A stretch of 64,000 bases of DNA from Bryum argenteum (lineage: Eukaryota > Streptophyta > Bryopsida > Bryales > Bryaceae). This document shows positions 36,281 to 45,460 of the stretch, one piece after another. The stretch spans positions 14,711,258 through 14,775,257 of the forward strand of contig CM073323.1 of the NCBI GenBank assembly GCA_037043015.1, read 5' to 3'. Positions within the stretch are counted from its first letter, which is position 1. Every line of letters begins with the position of its first letter. The notes below the pieces were generated by a model. It did not search any database. It saw only the letters and a program-made list of their open reading frames with translations, and had not been told where the DNA came from. Made by a program: the position numbers and the translations under genes.

Positions 36281-37110
36281 CATGGGGGTTCGATATTGGT
36301 GGGGAGGGTTTGGTGGTTTTCTAGTTTACGTTTATGTAGGAGGATTAATGCGACATGTTGTATGGCTATTGTATTAATTGTTTTGAATGCGCCTTTTATT
36401 TGTTTTTTGGTGAGTTTGAATGTGGTTTCTAATGGGTCCATTGATGGTGTGTGAGTTGTGCCTCTGGCGCCTGCGGTGATGACTATAAGGGGGTTGACCT
36501 TCCAGCCACGAGCAGCTATTGAGTCTAGTAATGGTTGGTATTTGTTGGTTTTATTTGTGATGGTTTCTTGCGGGAATCTATCATTACAATATGTGAATTC
36601 GATGTATTGGATTGCAATGTTGTCATTGGGGTGTTGTGGAGGTGTGCCACTATGTGGGAGACCTATTACGCATAGTAAGTCGGTCTAAATCTAGCATTGC
36701 AGTGGCATCTACGTGTGTCGCAAGTACAGGGGAGGAGCCAGCTTGGTACCGTGTTATCTGGGGATGCGTTGAGATGTTTTCCGGCATTTATAAGTGTGTA
36801 GCATCTAGATTTGGTGTTTGACAAGATGAGTTGTTTGATGGTTTTGGTCGCGCCGTTGTGTCCTGGTAACTCTAAGTGCGTGGATGTTTGGTTGAGGGCA
36901 TTTGAGTAGGACGTGTAGCCACGTGTCTACATCCGTGGAGTTGCGATAGGGCATGTCTTTGATGGGAACCGTATATGTCCAAAGAATAGTTGTTTTCGTG
37001 CGTGTCCCATGTATTGTCCTGTGCGGAATTTTAATATGCTAGTTATTTGAGAGTCTGTGATTTTTGGGTTTTTCCGAAAGGCATTTGAGGATTTCGCATG
37101 GATATTTGGA
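36281..37110 (-). pseudogene. LINE ORF2 C-terminal segment
   Basis: Minus-strand frame following RNase H. The end reads TTHTPSMDPLETTFKLTKKQ and later HKRKLENHQTLPTNIEPP before a stop at about 36281. No zinc-knuckle Cys pattern was identified. It is part of the broken ORF2. Confidence 0.45.
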
Positions 37111-37124
37111 TTGGAGGTCCATTT

Positions 37125-37770
37125 GTTTATGTTAGGAAAGTTTTGTGCTAGAATTGTGAGGTTGTTTTCTCGGTCGTATTTGGTAAGATATGTAGCGAGG
37201 TTTCGATTGGACCCTTATCCGATGCACGTAGTGCGGTCCAGGCCATATATCTTTTTGGTAATAGAAAGGGGTAGTGTGTGCAAATTCATGGTGTTTTTCG
37301 GGCGAATTTATAGTTGTTCTCGTTTCCCGCTTTTGCAAGCTTGTCCGCTTTTTCATTGCCGAGATGTTAACATGAGCTCGTACTTTGTGGAATGTAGTGG
37401 GTCACGTATGCGTATTTTTAACATGTTGGTTATGGCGATGAGAGTGTTTAGATCGGGGTGGTTGTTTTGTAGGGTAGGATGTGTTAGTTGTGTTTGTAAA
37501 ACGTACAAGCAATTTATGCAATCTGTGAAGATAAATGCGGGTTCGATGATGTTTAAGTTGTGAGGATTTTGAGTGTTTTGTATATGGCCATAAGTTCTGC
37601 CCTGAAGATGGTTTGTAAGCCCGGTAGTCTTTTAGATATTTGTATGTCTGGATTGGTTGGGTTATAAATACCATAACCGCGCTTTACGAAGCATATAGCC
37701 ACCGTTGTTTTTTTTGTGGTGGTATGAAGGATCCGTCTGTAGTAGTCAGTATGCGGTGGGAATTTGATAG
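37125..37770 (-). pseudogene. LINE ORF2 RNase H domain
   Basis: The RNase H signature is spread over several frames: TTTDGSFIPP (first catalytic Asp, about 37735), GYGIYNPTNPDIQISKRLPG then RAELMAIYKTLKIL (catalytic Glu, about 37600), IFTDCINCLYVL (second Asp, about 37520), and KVRAHVNIS followed in another frame by the NEKADKLAKAG helix (about 37340). Single-base shifts interrupt it after KILTT and just before the NEKADKLA block. RNase H in the LINE is ancestral in several clades and common in plant L1-type elements. Confidence 0.75.
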
Positions 37771-38517
37771 GGAGATGTGTATTATATTGTGGAAGCGGAG
37801 GTGTGTTTGAGAAATTGAATGCATAAGTTGGAGGGTATAGTAGTTTTGTCCAATTTTTGTTTTTGTTGACTGTGGTGTTGGCAGGAGTAGGAGGGATTTC
37901 TTGGAGCTTAAATTGTGTGATAGAGAGGTTTCTAAGTGTGGTTGTGAGGTTTAGCATGTCTGTTGGGGTGGTGAGATTATAACTTTTGTGGTGGATACAA
38001 AGGATTTGGATCGTGTTTGGTTCGGTGCGGGGTTTTGTGTGACTGGTGAGTACGGTGGGTTCTTCATATGTTATTGTGTCAGCAGCAAAATGTGCAAGAA
38101 CGTGTGTATCTGGGAACTCAGTGGAGTATGGTGTTGGATTGTGGAACCATTGTTTGTCTGGTATGACAACAAGAGTTGTGGTATTTTGGTTTTGTTGCGC
38201 GGCTAATCTGGCCCAATGTATGGTTTGTTGGGCAGTTTCTTCGTTGTGTGGGTGGGCGTAACCAATTCCTTGCCATTTATGTTGAAAGGCAAGGCCCGGT
38301 GGAACCAAATATTTTGTCTCGAGGAAATGCGGAGTAATATTTTGTTATTTGAAGTGGGCAGGTTACTGGTGATGAGAGATAGGTGTGTGTTATTTGGAAA
38401 GTTGTGATAAGTGTATCCATTATGGCAGTAGGGAGTGTATGATGGCTTGTTGTTTTGGGATTGCGCTTGGAGAGAGTGTGATTGTATCTTTTGTATAGCG
38501 TAATAATTTGCTTTCAA
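37771..38517 (-). pseudogene. LINE linker domain between RT and RNase H, unassigned
   Basis: A 251-codon minus frame holds a conserved-looking block: GYAHPHNEETAQQTIHWARL, TTTLVVIPDKQW, then FPDTHVLAHFAADTI. The layout of an HPHN loop, then a hydrophobic strand ending in PDKQW, is reminiscent of adenine-methyltransferase-like folds (NPPF...VPDWP) seen in some retroelements, but the key residues differ and I only suggest it. Otherwise it is an unassigned LINE linker. Confidence 0.4.
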
Positions 38518-39201
38518 ATGATTGGGTAGGGGTTAATCCGTGGTTGGTGTTGAGGCATGAGTGGTATTGCTTCCCGAGAGCCATGTGAGTCTTGAGGTGG
38601 GGGTGGTGAGGAGGAAATGGCGGTATTGTCAAATAAATGTCTTTGTGTCATTTTGTATTTGTATGGTGGGGAGTTTGTGAGGATATCCTTGTCCAGGTTA
38701 CAATCTTGGAGATGAATTTGTGTGAGGGGTATGTTTGTTGGTGGTGGGATGAAGCGAGTGTCTTTTGGTTGTGGCGGTATGAAACATGTGGGATGATGTG
38801 TTTGTATAGTTTGTGCTTTTGTTGTGTGTAGTAGTCGGTTAGAAGATTAAGATTGTGTCTTATGGCGGTCGGGTAGTTTGGAGGAATAACTCTCTAGGAG
38901 ATAGCCAAGTGTGGTATGTGGGTTGGTTGTTTGTTTCCATGACATATGTACATGTGAGAGGAGTGCATTATTTTGTATTTGTCTTTTTAGTAACTAGTTT
39001 GTATGCGGATATATGATGTATGGGGAAGTTAATCGGGTCATTAATGATTTGTTTGGGTGGAGGTTTTATTGGTGTTATTGGTGGGAGAGAGTTGGTTGTC
39101 TTAGAGGTGGAGGGGTAGGGGAGATATTTCGTGGTTATGTGTGATATATTCGTTTTGTAGGAGGTGGGATGGTGGGTGTGTGTTACATGGATGTGAACAT
39201 C

Positions 39202-41080
39202 CTAGGGTCTTCTGCAGATTACTCGACAAAAGAGTTGTTGTGCTAGATGTAAGGCACTTCGTTCTAATTTTGTGGGGTTTGTATAGTATATTCTGAAGTC
39301 TATGGGTGACATAAGGGTGGTTCCATTTGGGAGTGTGAGGTGTTTTATTTTGTGTATTTTGTGGCGTAGCAGTTTATGCAATAATTTGAGTGATAGTTTT
39401 TGGTCGAGGTGAGGTAAAAGGTTGGATGCTTGGGACATCCATTGTGTTTCTAATTCAGTGGCTTCGAGTTGGAAGTGATCAAGTGTGCTTTTTAGGTGAA
39501 TTCCACCAGCTTCTTTGAGTAAGAAGAGTGTTCTTGTGATCGGAGAGTGAATGCAATCATTATATTTTATGCGGGGAATTTCTTTGGATCCACCAAATTT
39601 TGCTAAAATGTGTTGGGTAAGGCCTTGGTAAATTGGTCCAAGTTTGCCTTTATCATTTAGTGCATTTATTAGTTGGTCTCCAATGCATCTTAGGTAGGCA
39701 TTTTTAAGGGAAAATGCTTCAAGTCCGAAGTCTTCGTGTGGTAATTGTGCTATAACATTTGCCGTACATTTGGGTAAACCACAGATAGTTTTTTGAATGC
39801 TGGTGATTTTTTTGTCTAGTTTTTTGACCATTGGTAATGAGTATGGTACTGCATAAAAGCTATATGCGATGCCGGCACGTATTACTGTGTCCACCATGCT
39901 AATTTTTTGTTTGATTGTAGCTGGACAATTAGAGAGTTTTTGGCATTGTTCGGTAAGTTTTTTGGTGGTGAGATGTGTTTGGAGTTTCCATTTTAGTGTT
40001 GGTACCACTTGAATTCCAAGGTATGGGTAGGCTTCGTTTTGGTGTAGTGTTGGTAATGGTTCGTTTTTGTAGTTGATGTTTTGTGTTATGAGGAGGGTTT
40101 TGAAGGCGATGGGTGTGAGTTTGGATTTGTTTGGGCAGCCTGTAACTGCACATTTGTGTGTACCAACTTCGAGTCTGTCGTCCAAATACCCGAATTTTTC
40201 GATTTTGTTCATTTGTGTTTGTAGTCTTTGGGAGGGTAGCGATGAAGGGCGAAATAAATCATCAAAGATATGCAGAGTTGATGGTTGTGTTTGATGTGCC
40301 AAATTTGTAGCCATGGTTTCCTCGTTGTAACCATCTTAGAAGAGGTTCTAGAAATATGATAAAGAGGTAGGGACTTAATGTGTCACCTTGGATTGTACCT
40401 CGTTGAATTGGAATTGGTTTTGTTTGTCCGAAGTGTTCTCCGGTATATGTGGTGGTGGAGTTAGAGTAGATATTTCCAATGAGTGCAACAAAGATCTTCT
40501 TAGGTAGCCAAGATCTTTCATTATTGCTAAGAGTCTAGCGTGGTCTAAAGATCCGAATGCGTTTTTGAAATCTATGTACATAATGTAAATATCTTGGTTT
40601 GTGATTCTAGCATCTTCAAGAGCAAAATGTGTGAGAAGTTGGATTTGTCTTGAGGTGCTTCTTTCACTCGAAACCTTCTTGGCTATCATGAAGTATTTGA
40701 TGGTGTTCTCCATAGGTCGATAGAATGAATGTAAGGGTCTTTGGTAAAAGTTTATATATTGTGTTGGCCAAGGCAATAGGTCTGTGATTGGAGAGAAGTG
40801 AGGGGTCACCTTTCTTGTATAGTAAGATAGTAAGACTTGTTTTCCAGGATGCGGGTATTTGTTTTTGCTTATAGCAGTGTGAGAAGAAGAGATATAGCAG
40901 TGCTTGAAAGGAGTCTGGCATATGTTTGAGGATGGAGTTGGGGATCTTATCTGGGCCGGGGGCTTTGTTTTGTGAGAGGTTTTTTAGGCAAATGTCGAAG
41001 GTTTCGCGATTATAGTATGTATGGAGGGGGATTTCTGGGGTGCCTCTTTTTTGAAGTGTGAATCCGTCTAATTCATGCCA
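39202..41080 (-). pseudogene. LINE ORF2 reverse transcriptase domain
   Basis: RT blocks in order on the minus strand: LSQNKAPGPDKIPNSIL (block 0/1, about 40960), WKTSLTILLYKKGDPSLLSN then HRPIALANTIYKLL (blocks 1-2), DIYIMYIDFKNAFGSLDH (block A with the first Asp, about 40580), QRGTIQGDTLSPYLFIIF (block B, about 40390), then the catalytic box at about 40265. There the frame reads SAY and then shifts, leaving FDDLF in the next frame instead of YADDL. A 370-codon frame (40314-39202) follows with the thumb region (YPYLGIQVVPTLKWKLQTHL). Blocks A and B are in different frames from the start of the domain. Confidence 0.88.
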
Positions 41081-41879
41081 TGGATATTGGCGTACTGCAC
41101 ATGTACAGTGTTGGGAATGTTCTCGTTGAAAATAACATGTTGGGATGGTTGGGCGATTGGTGATTGATTGTTGTAAAAATATTTCTTGGGCAATATCCTC
41201 TGGGCTAGTGAGGATTTCGTTAGTGCGTGTGGTGATGCAGTCAAGTGGTGGTGTTTCTAGGTTTTTGAACACTCGGTTGTTTATTTTCTTGGGGCTAGTG
41301 TTATATAGTTGTCTATATTTGGTTATGGCTTTTTTGATGGATTGGCGTGTGTATTTTGTGGTGATGGCCCGTGCTTTCTTGTTTGTTGTTTTAGCTATGT
41401 CTGTTAGTATTTTTAGCCATTCGTGTTTGGTATCGTCCGTTTCTGGGGGTGGGGGTATGTTCATATGTATGTGTTGTTGTGTGTTTTGTAATAATGGGTG
41501 TGTTCTCCAATTGTCATTGTTGTTAGCAATGTAAATTGTTTTCCGAGTTAGGTGATATGTAGAGAGGTGTTTTTTCCATTCTTTTTGTGATTTGCGAGGG
41601 AGAAAGCCACCTTGAAGGTTTGTTTGTGCGGTGAGGGTAGGGATAGGGGGGGCGGTGCATGTGGTTAGTAATGTTTCTGTGATGTTGTGAATGAGGTGGT
41701 CTAATTGTGCGCAAGCGTTGATCCATTCTGTGGGGGTGAGTTGATCTTTTTGTAGAATTGTTGTGAGGTCATTGATAAAGATTGCGTTTTGTTCGAAATA
41801 TGTTGTGGTGAATGTGTCTAGGTTAGCTTGGGGGATGGGGTTGAGAATACGTGGGGGTTTTGTAGCGGATACTGGTGGA

Positions 41880-42720
41880 GGTCTTGCTATAAGTAGTTGG
41901 TAGGGGATATGAAGCGTTACCGGCGAGTGATCAGAGTTTAGTTCTAGAGTGTGGTTGGTTGTAGATGTGAAAAGATGGTGGTTTGGGGAGGTTGTGTAGT
42001 AACCGTCAATAAGGCTCGTTTCGGTATAGTTATGTCCGCCTTGTCTGGAGAATGGGCTATTTGTGGGAATGTATGTGAGATTGAGATTGTCAGTGAATGC
42101 ACGCCATTGGGTGTCTTCTTCTTGTGGTCGTGTATTGGTGTGTGCGTTTTGTCTACCAATAAGGGCGATATCTCTGTTAAAGTCACCACATAGAATGTGG
42201 GTGTGGTTTGGGTGTGTTTGTATTTGGGTGGTAATTGTTTGTTGGATGAGGGGGATTAGGCCTATGTCTGTTGGGTGAGATGGCATATATAAGTGGATGA
42301 GTAACCATGGAGTAAGGGGTTTGTTTGATATGTGGATAATTTGGAGGTATGGTGAAATCTTTGGCGGGGTTGGGATTTTAGTTATATTTCCTACGAGGTG
42401 TAGTTTTGGTGTATGAGAGTGAGAAGGCCTCCTCTAGCAGGGGTGTATGGCATTCTTTGTTGTATGCAACGGGTGAGCGCATGTGTGTTATTGAAAATGA
42501 GTTTGTATTGGGGTAGCATGCGTTGGATGTATTTTGTGGATTTGTTGGCGGTGAGTTTTGTTTCTTGAATGGTAATTATTGCAGGGTGATTTAGTGTAAT
42601 TTTGTGGAGATTTGGGAGAGCCGTGTTTAGGGAACCTGCGTTCCAAGTGATTACATCTGTGTTTGGTTGAGTAGTAAGTTGAGGTTGTGGTATGGTAGGA
42701 AGGGCGGGCGGCGGTGGGGG
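41880..42720 (-). pseudogene. LINE ORF2 AP-type endonuclease domain
   Basis: Minus strand. The N-terminal half has DVITWNAGSLNTALPNL and IITIQETKL (catalytic Glu). It is followed after a frame change by HILCGDFNRDI (Asp/Asn motif) and, near the end, LELNSDHSPVTLHIP (Ser-Asp-His). These are the apurinic endonuclease motifs of APE-type LINEs. The frame is broken near 42390. Confidence 0.85.
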
Positions 42721-42895
42721 CGGGTGTGAGTATTCTGGAAGTTTTTCTAGGCAGCGTTTAGCTTCGATTAGTAGTGTTTCGGGTAAGTATGGGAATGTAG
42801 TTTTCAGTGCTTGAATGGAGATGTCGTTGTTTGGATTTAAGATGTGGTTATAAAGTTCTTTGTGGATGGAATGTGTTGGTGTGATAAGATGTTGG

Positions 42896-45460
42896 TTAGT
42901 TTGTTGGAAGTGGGTGTAAGGGTGTGGAGTATTTAAATGTCTCGAGGGGATCATTTGGAAGACGAGAAAGTTTGTTTAGTAGTGATGTTGTCCAGTATGG
43001 GTTGGGGTTGGATATCATGGTTTGCTCATGAGAGTGGTAGTTGAGGGCGATGGTGGTGATGAGGGCATATAGGAGATGGGGGGGTGGAAAGTGGATATGG
43101 TTGTGTATATATCTTGTCAGACATGGGTATGCAGTAATGCTCGTGTGGTGGTTAGGGTGTGTGGTTTGGATAGTAGAAGAAAATGTTGTTGCGAGGTGTT
43201 TGTATCCCGGGAATAACATTATTGTGTTTGGTATAAAATAGGTCCGGCAATGGCGTCTATGAATGGCCGGATGAGAGTGTAGAACATTTGGCATGGGACC
43301 TGGGTTAGACTCTATGTCTCCGCATAGGAGTAAGAATAGGAAGTTTGGAATGAACTGGCCTTTGTATGTTTTGAGTTTAGGTTTGGCTAAGTGAATGTTT
43401 ATAAAAAAATTTATGTGGATGATTGTATGGGAGTATAGATTTGGGTGGGGAGGTTCGGTAGGTGATGTGAAGGGGTTGGAATGGGGGGTGTTTAGAAGAT
43501 TTTTCTGTTCGTATTGAGGTGATGGGTTTGGTATATCGGGTGTGGGGTTTGTATAAGGGGTTTGGATTGTGTGTGGTGTGGATGTGTGGGAGTGGTGGGT
43601 TTCGTGCAGTGTGTAGAGGGGAAGTGGAATTGTGTGGTGTGTGAGCAAAGGTGGGGATGGGGGGTGGGTAGGGGTTACATTGAAGATGGAAGTGTCAAAT
43701 ATGAGGGATATAGTGTACAGGGTAGGTTGAACGAACATTTTACAAGTTATTTTTTGGTGTAGAGAAAAAGTATTATTGGGGGGTCGGATGGTATTAATTT
43801 TATAATTGAATTTATGTAATGTATATGTGGATATTACTTGGGTGTGTAGGATGGTCGAGTATATTATATTAGTTGGTATTTCTATATGTAGGAATATAAA
43901 TGTATTAGGTAGTGGGTTATGAGTTTGGGGGTTTATTGGATATGAGTAATTTTGGGTAAAGGTGGGTGTAGTAAGGATAGGTCGAACGAACACTCTATTA
44001 GTGGGATGCGCATAATAACTTTTGGGGAGGTTATGAGTAAATATTTTTACATGAAAAGAAGGAATTTTGGAGTTGGTTTCACGAGTATATAAAACTTTGA
44101 ATTTATGTAATGTATATGTAGATGTTACTTGGGTGTGTAGGATGGTGAGATATTTTATATTAGTTAGGATTTCTATATGTAGGAATTTAAATGTATTAAG
44201 TATTGGGTTATGGGTTTGGGGGTTTGTTGGATATGAGTAATTTTGGGTAAAGGTGGGTGTAGTAAGGATAGGTCGAACAAACAGTCTATTAGTGGGATGC
44301 GCATAATATCTTTTGGGGAGGTTATGAGTAAATATTTTTACATGAAAAGAAGGAATTTTGGAGTTGGTTTTACGAGTATATAAAACTTTGAATTTATGTA
44401 ATGTATATGTAGATGTTACTTGGGTGTGTAGGATGGTGGAATATTTTATATTAGTTAGGATTTCTATATGTAGGAATATAAATGTATTAGGTAGTGGGTT
44501 ATGGGTTTGGGGCATTATTGAATATGAGTAATTTTGGGTAAAGTTGGGTGTAGTACGGATAGGTCGAACAAACACTCTATTAGTGGGATGCGCATGATAA
44601 TATTTGGGGAGGTTATGAGTAAATATTTTTATATGAAAAGAGGGAATCTTGGAGTTGGTTGTATGAGTATTTAGGGAGATCCAGTGTGGAGGGGGGTGTG
44701 TACTGGGTCGGGTGTTAGAGAGGTGGGCTGACTGTACTTTGTAGCGGGTATAAGGGCTTAGGGATCGGGTATAACCTGGTAGGGTCTTGAAGGGCGAGGT
44801 GTGCCATGGTAAGGGCCTGGGGAGCCGGATAGCTCTGGGTACGGGCCAGAGGAGCCGGTTACTACTCGATCCTGGCCGGTTGTGAGAGTGGGCAACGAGG
44901 ACGACAGGGTCAATCTCATGGGCGTTGTCGCGCGCGATGCGGGCGGGCGCGCGTGTGGTAGCGACCGTAGAGGTTTTGTTCGCCTGCCTGGGCGATGTGA
45001 TCACAGCATTTTCCCATGGATGCGATGATTTTATTGTTTTAATTATCACGCTGTCTATTGATTTTATTGTTTTAATTATCACGCTTTTATGTGAGGTCAA
45101 AGTGGGTAGCGTTAAGTTTTGGTACTTTGAATGAGGGATTGTGGGTGACACTTTTGGACTAGGAGTGATGTGAGAGCTTGTGTGCATGGGGAGTTTGTCA
45201 TTGAGAAGAGAGAATTGTGACTCTGATTGATAATTGAAAGTACAAAGCCATGGGCCATTGGTTTGGAGCTTTGATAAGATATAAGGTAGAGCAATGCTTA
45301 TCTGTAAAGATAGGTATATACTAAAAAGTAAACTAGCAATTAAAAACCCTAGGCCCTTGGTAATTGTATTATTCATCTGTGTGGATGTTCTCTGTGTGTA
45401 GAGGAGGAGGAGGAGGAGAGCCTGTAGAGGGGCCACTAGTGAGGGCAGAGAAGATTCCAC
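42896..45460 (-). CDS. LINE ORF2 upstream segment with a 2A motif
   Basis: An 854-codon frame overlaps the end of ORF1 by 92 bp in another frame. The first two thirds are Thr/Pro/His/Ser-rich and hold the triple 97-residue repeat. Near its end is FLLLCGDIESNPGP (last Pro codon at 43297-43295), an exact match to the 2A consensus D(V/I)ExNPGP with a hydrophobic run before it. 2A makes the ribosome skip the final Gly-Pro bond. It would here release ORF2p (endonuclease, RT, RNase H) starting with Pro. The frame then runs about 130 codons and shifts near 42900 into the endonuclease frame. Whether the region before the 2A is a real protein is uncertain, because the A/C-rich strand favours open frames. 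Confidence 0.65.
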   Translation of the reverse strand: MESSLPSLVAPLQALLLLLLYTQRTSTQMNNTITKGLGFLIASLLFSIYLSLQISIALPYILSKLQTNGPWLCTFNYQSESQFSLLNDKLPMHTSSHITPSPKVSPTIPHSKYQNLTLPTLTSHKSVIIKTIKSIDSVIIKTIKSSHPWENAVITSPRQANKTSTVATTRAPARIARDNAHEIDPVVLVAHSHNRPGSSSNRLLWPVPRAIRLPRPLPWHTSPFKTLPGYTRSLSPYTRYKVQSAHLSNTRPSTHPPPHWISLNTHTTNSKIPSFHIKIFTHNLPKYYHAHPTNRVFVRPIRTTPNFTQNYSYSIMPQTHNPLPNTFIFLHIEILTNIKYSTILHTQVTSTYTLHKFKVLYTRKTNSKIPSFHVKIFTHNLPKRYYAHPTNRLFVRPILTTPTFTQNYSYPTNPQTHNPILNTFKFLHIEILTNIKYLTILHTQVTSTYTLHKFKVLYTRETNSKIPSFHVKIFTHNLPKSYYAHPTNRVFVRPILTTPTFTQNYSYPINPQTHNPLPNTFIFLHIEIPTNIIYSTILHTQVISTYTLHKFNYKINTIRPPNNTFSLHQKITCKMFVQPTLYTISLIFDTSIFNVTPTHPPSPPLLTHHTIPLPLYTLHETHHSHTSTPHTIQTPYTNPTPDIPNPSPQYEQKNLLNTPHSNPFTSPTEPPHPNLYSHTIIHINFFINIHLAKPKLKTYKGQFIPNFLFLLLCGDIESNPGPMPNVLHSHPAIHRRHCRTYFIPNTIMLFPGYKHLATTFSSTIQTTHPNHHTSITAYPCLTRYIHNHIHFPPPHLLYALITTIALNYHSHEQTMISNPNPYWTTSLLNKLSRLPNDPLETFKYSTPLHPLPTN
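43295..43321 (-). other. 2A ribosome-skipping motif GDIESNPGP
   Basis: The nine codons GDIESNPGP match the invariant part of viral and retroelement 2A peptides, preceded by the hydrophobic FLLLC. The position, just upstream of the endonuclease, is the same as in other 2A-bearing LINEs such as trypanosomatid L1Tc and several animal elements. Confidence 0.8.
43806..44678 (-). repeat. Three 291-bp tandem repeats inside the LINE
   Basis: Copies begin at 43806, 44097 and 44388, an exact period of 291 bp. Each contains TTGAATTTATGTAATGTATA and GGGATGCGCATAAT. The period is 97 codons, so the frame is maintained; the units encode versions of NSKIPSFHVKIFTHNLPK and HPTNRVFVRPILTTPTFTQN. The copies differ by a modest number of substitutions. 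Confidence 0.92.

Noticed and set aside
37057-37563. 168-codon plus-strand frame
   Set aside because: It lies opposite the RNase H region of the LINE, and the encoded sequence (Cys/Arg/Phe-rich) is the antisense of it.
41145-41534. 129-codon plus-strand frame with membrane-like sequence
   Set aside because: Antisense of LINE ORF2. The G/T-rich strand produces hydrophobic frames by composition.
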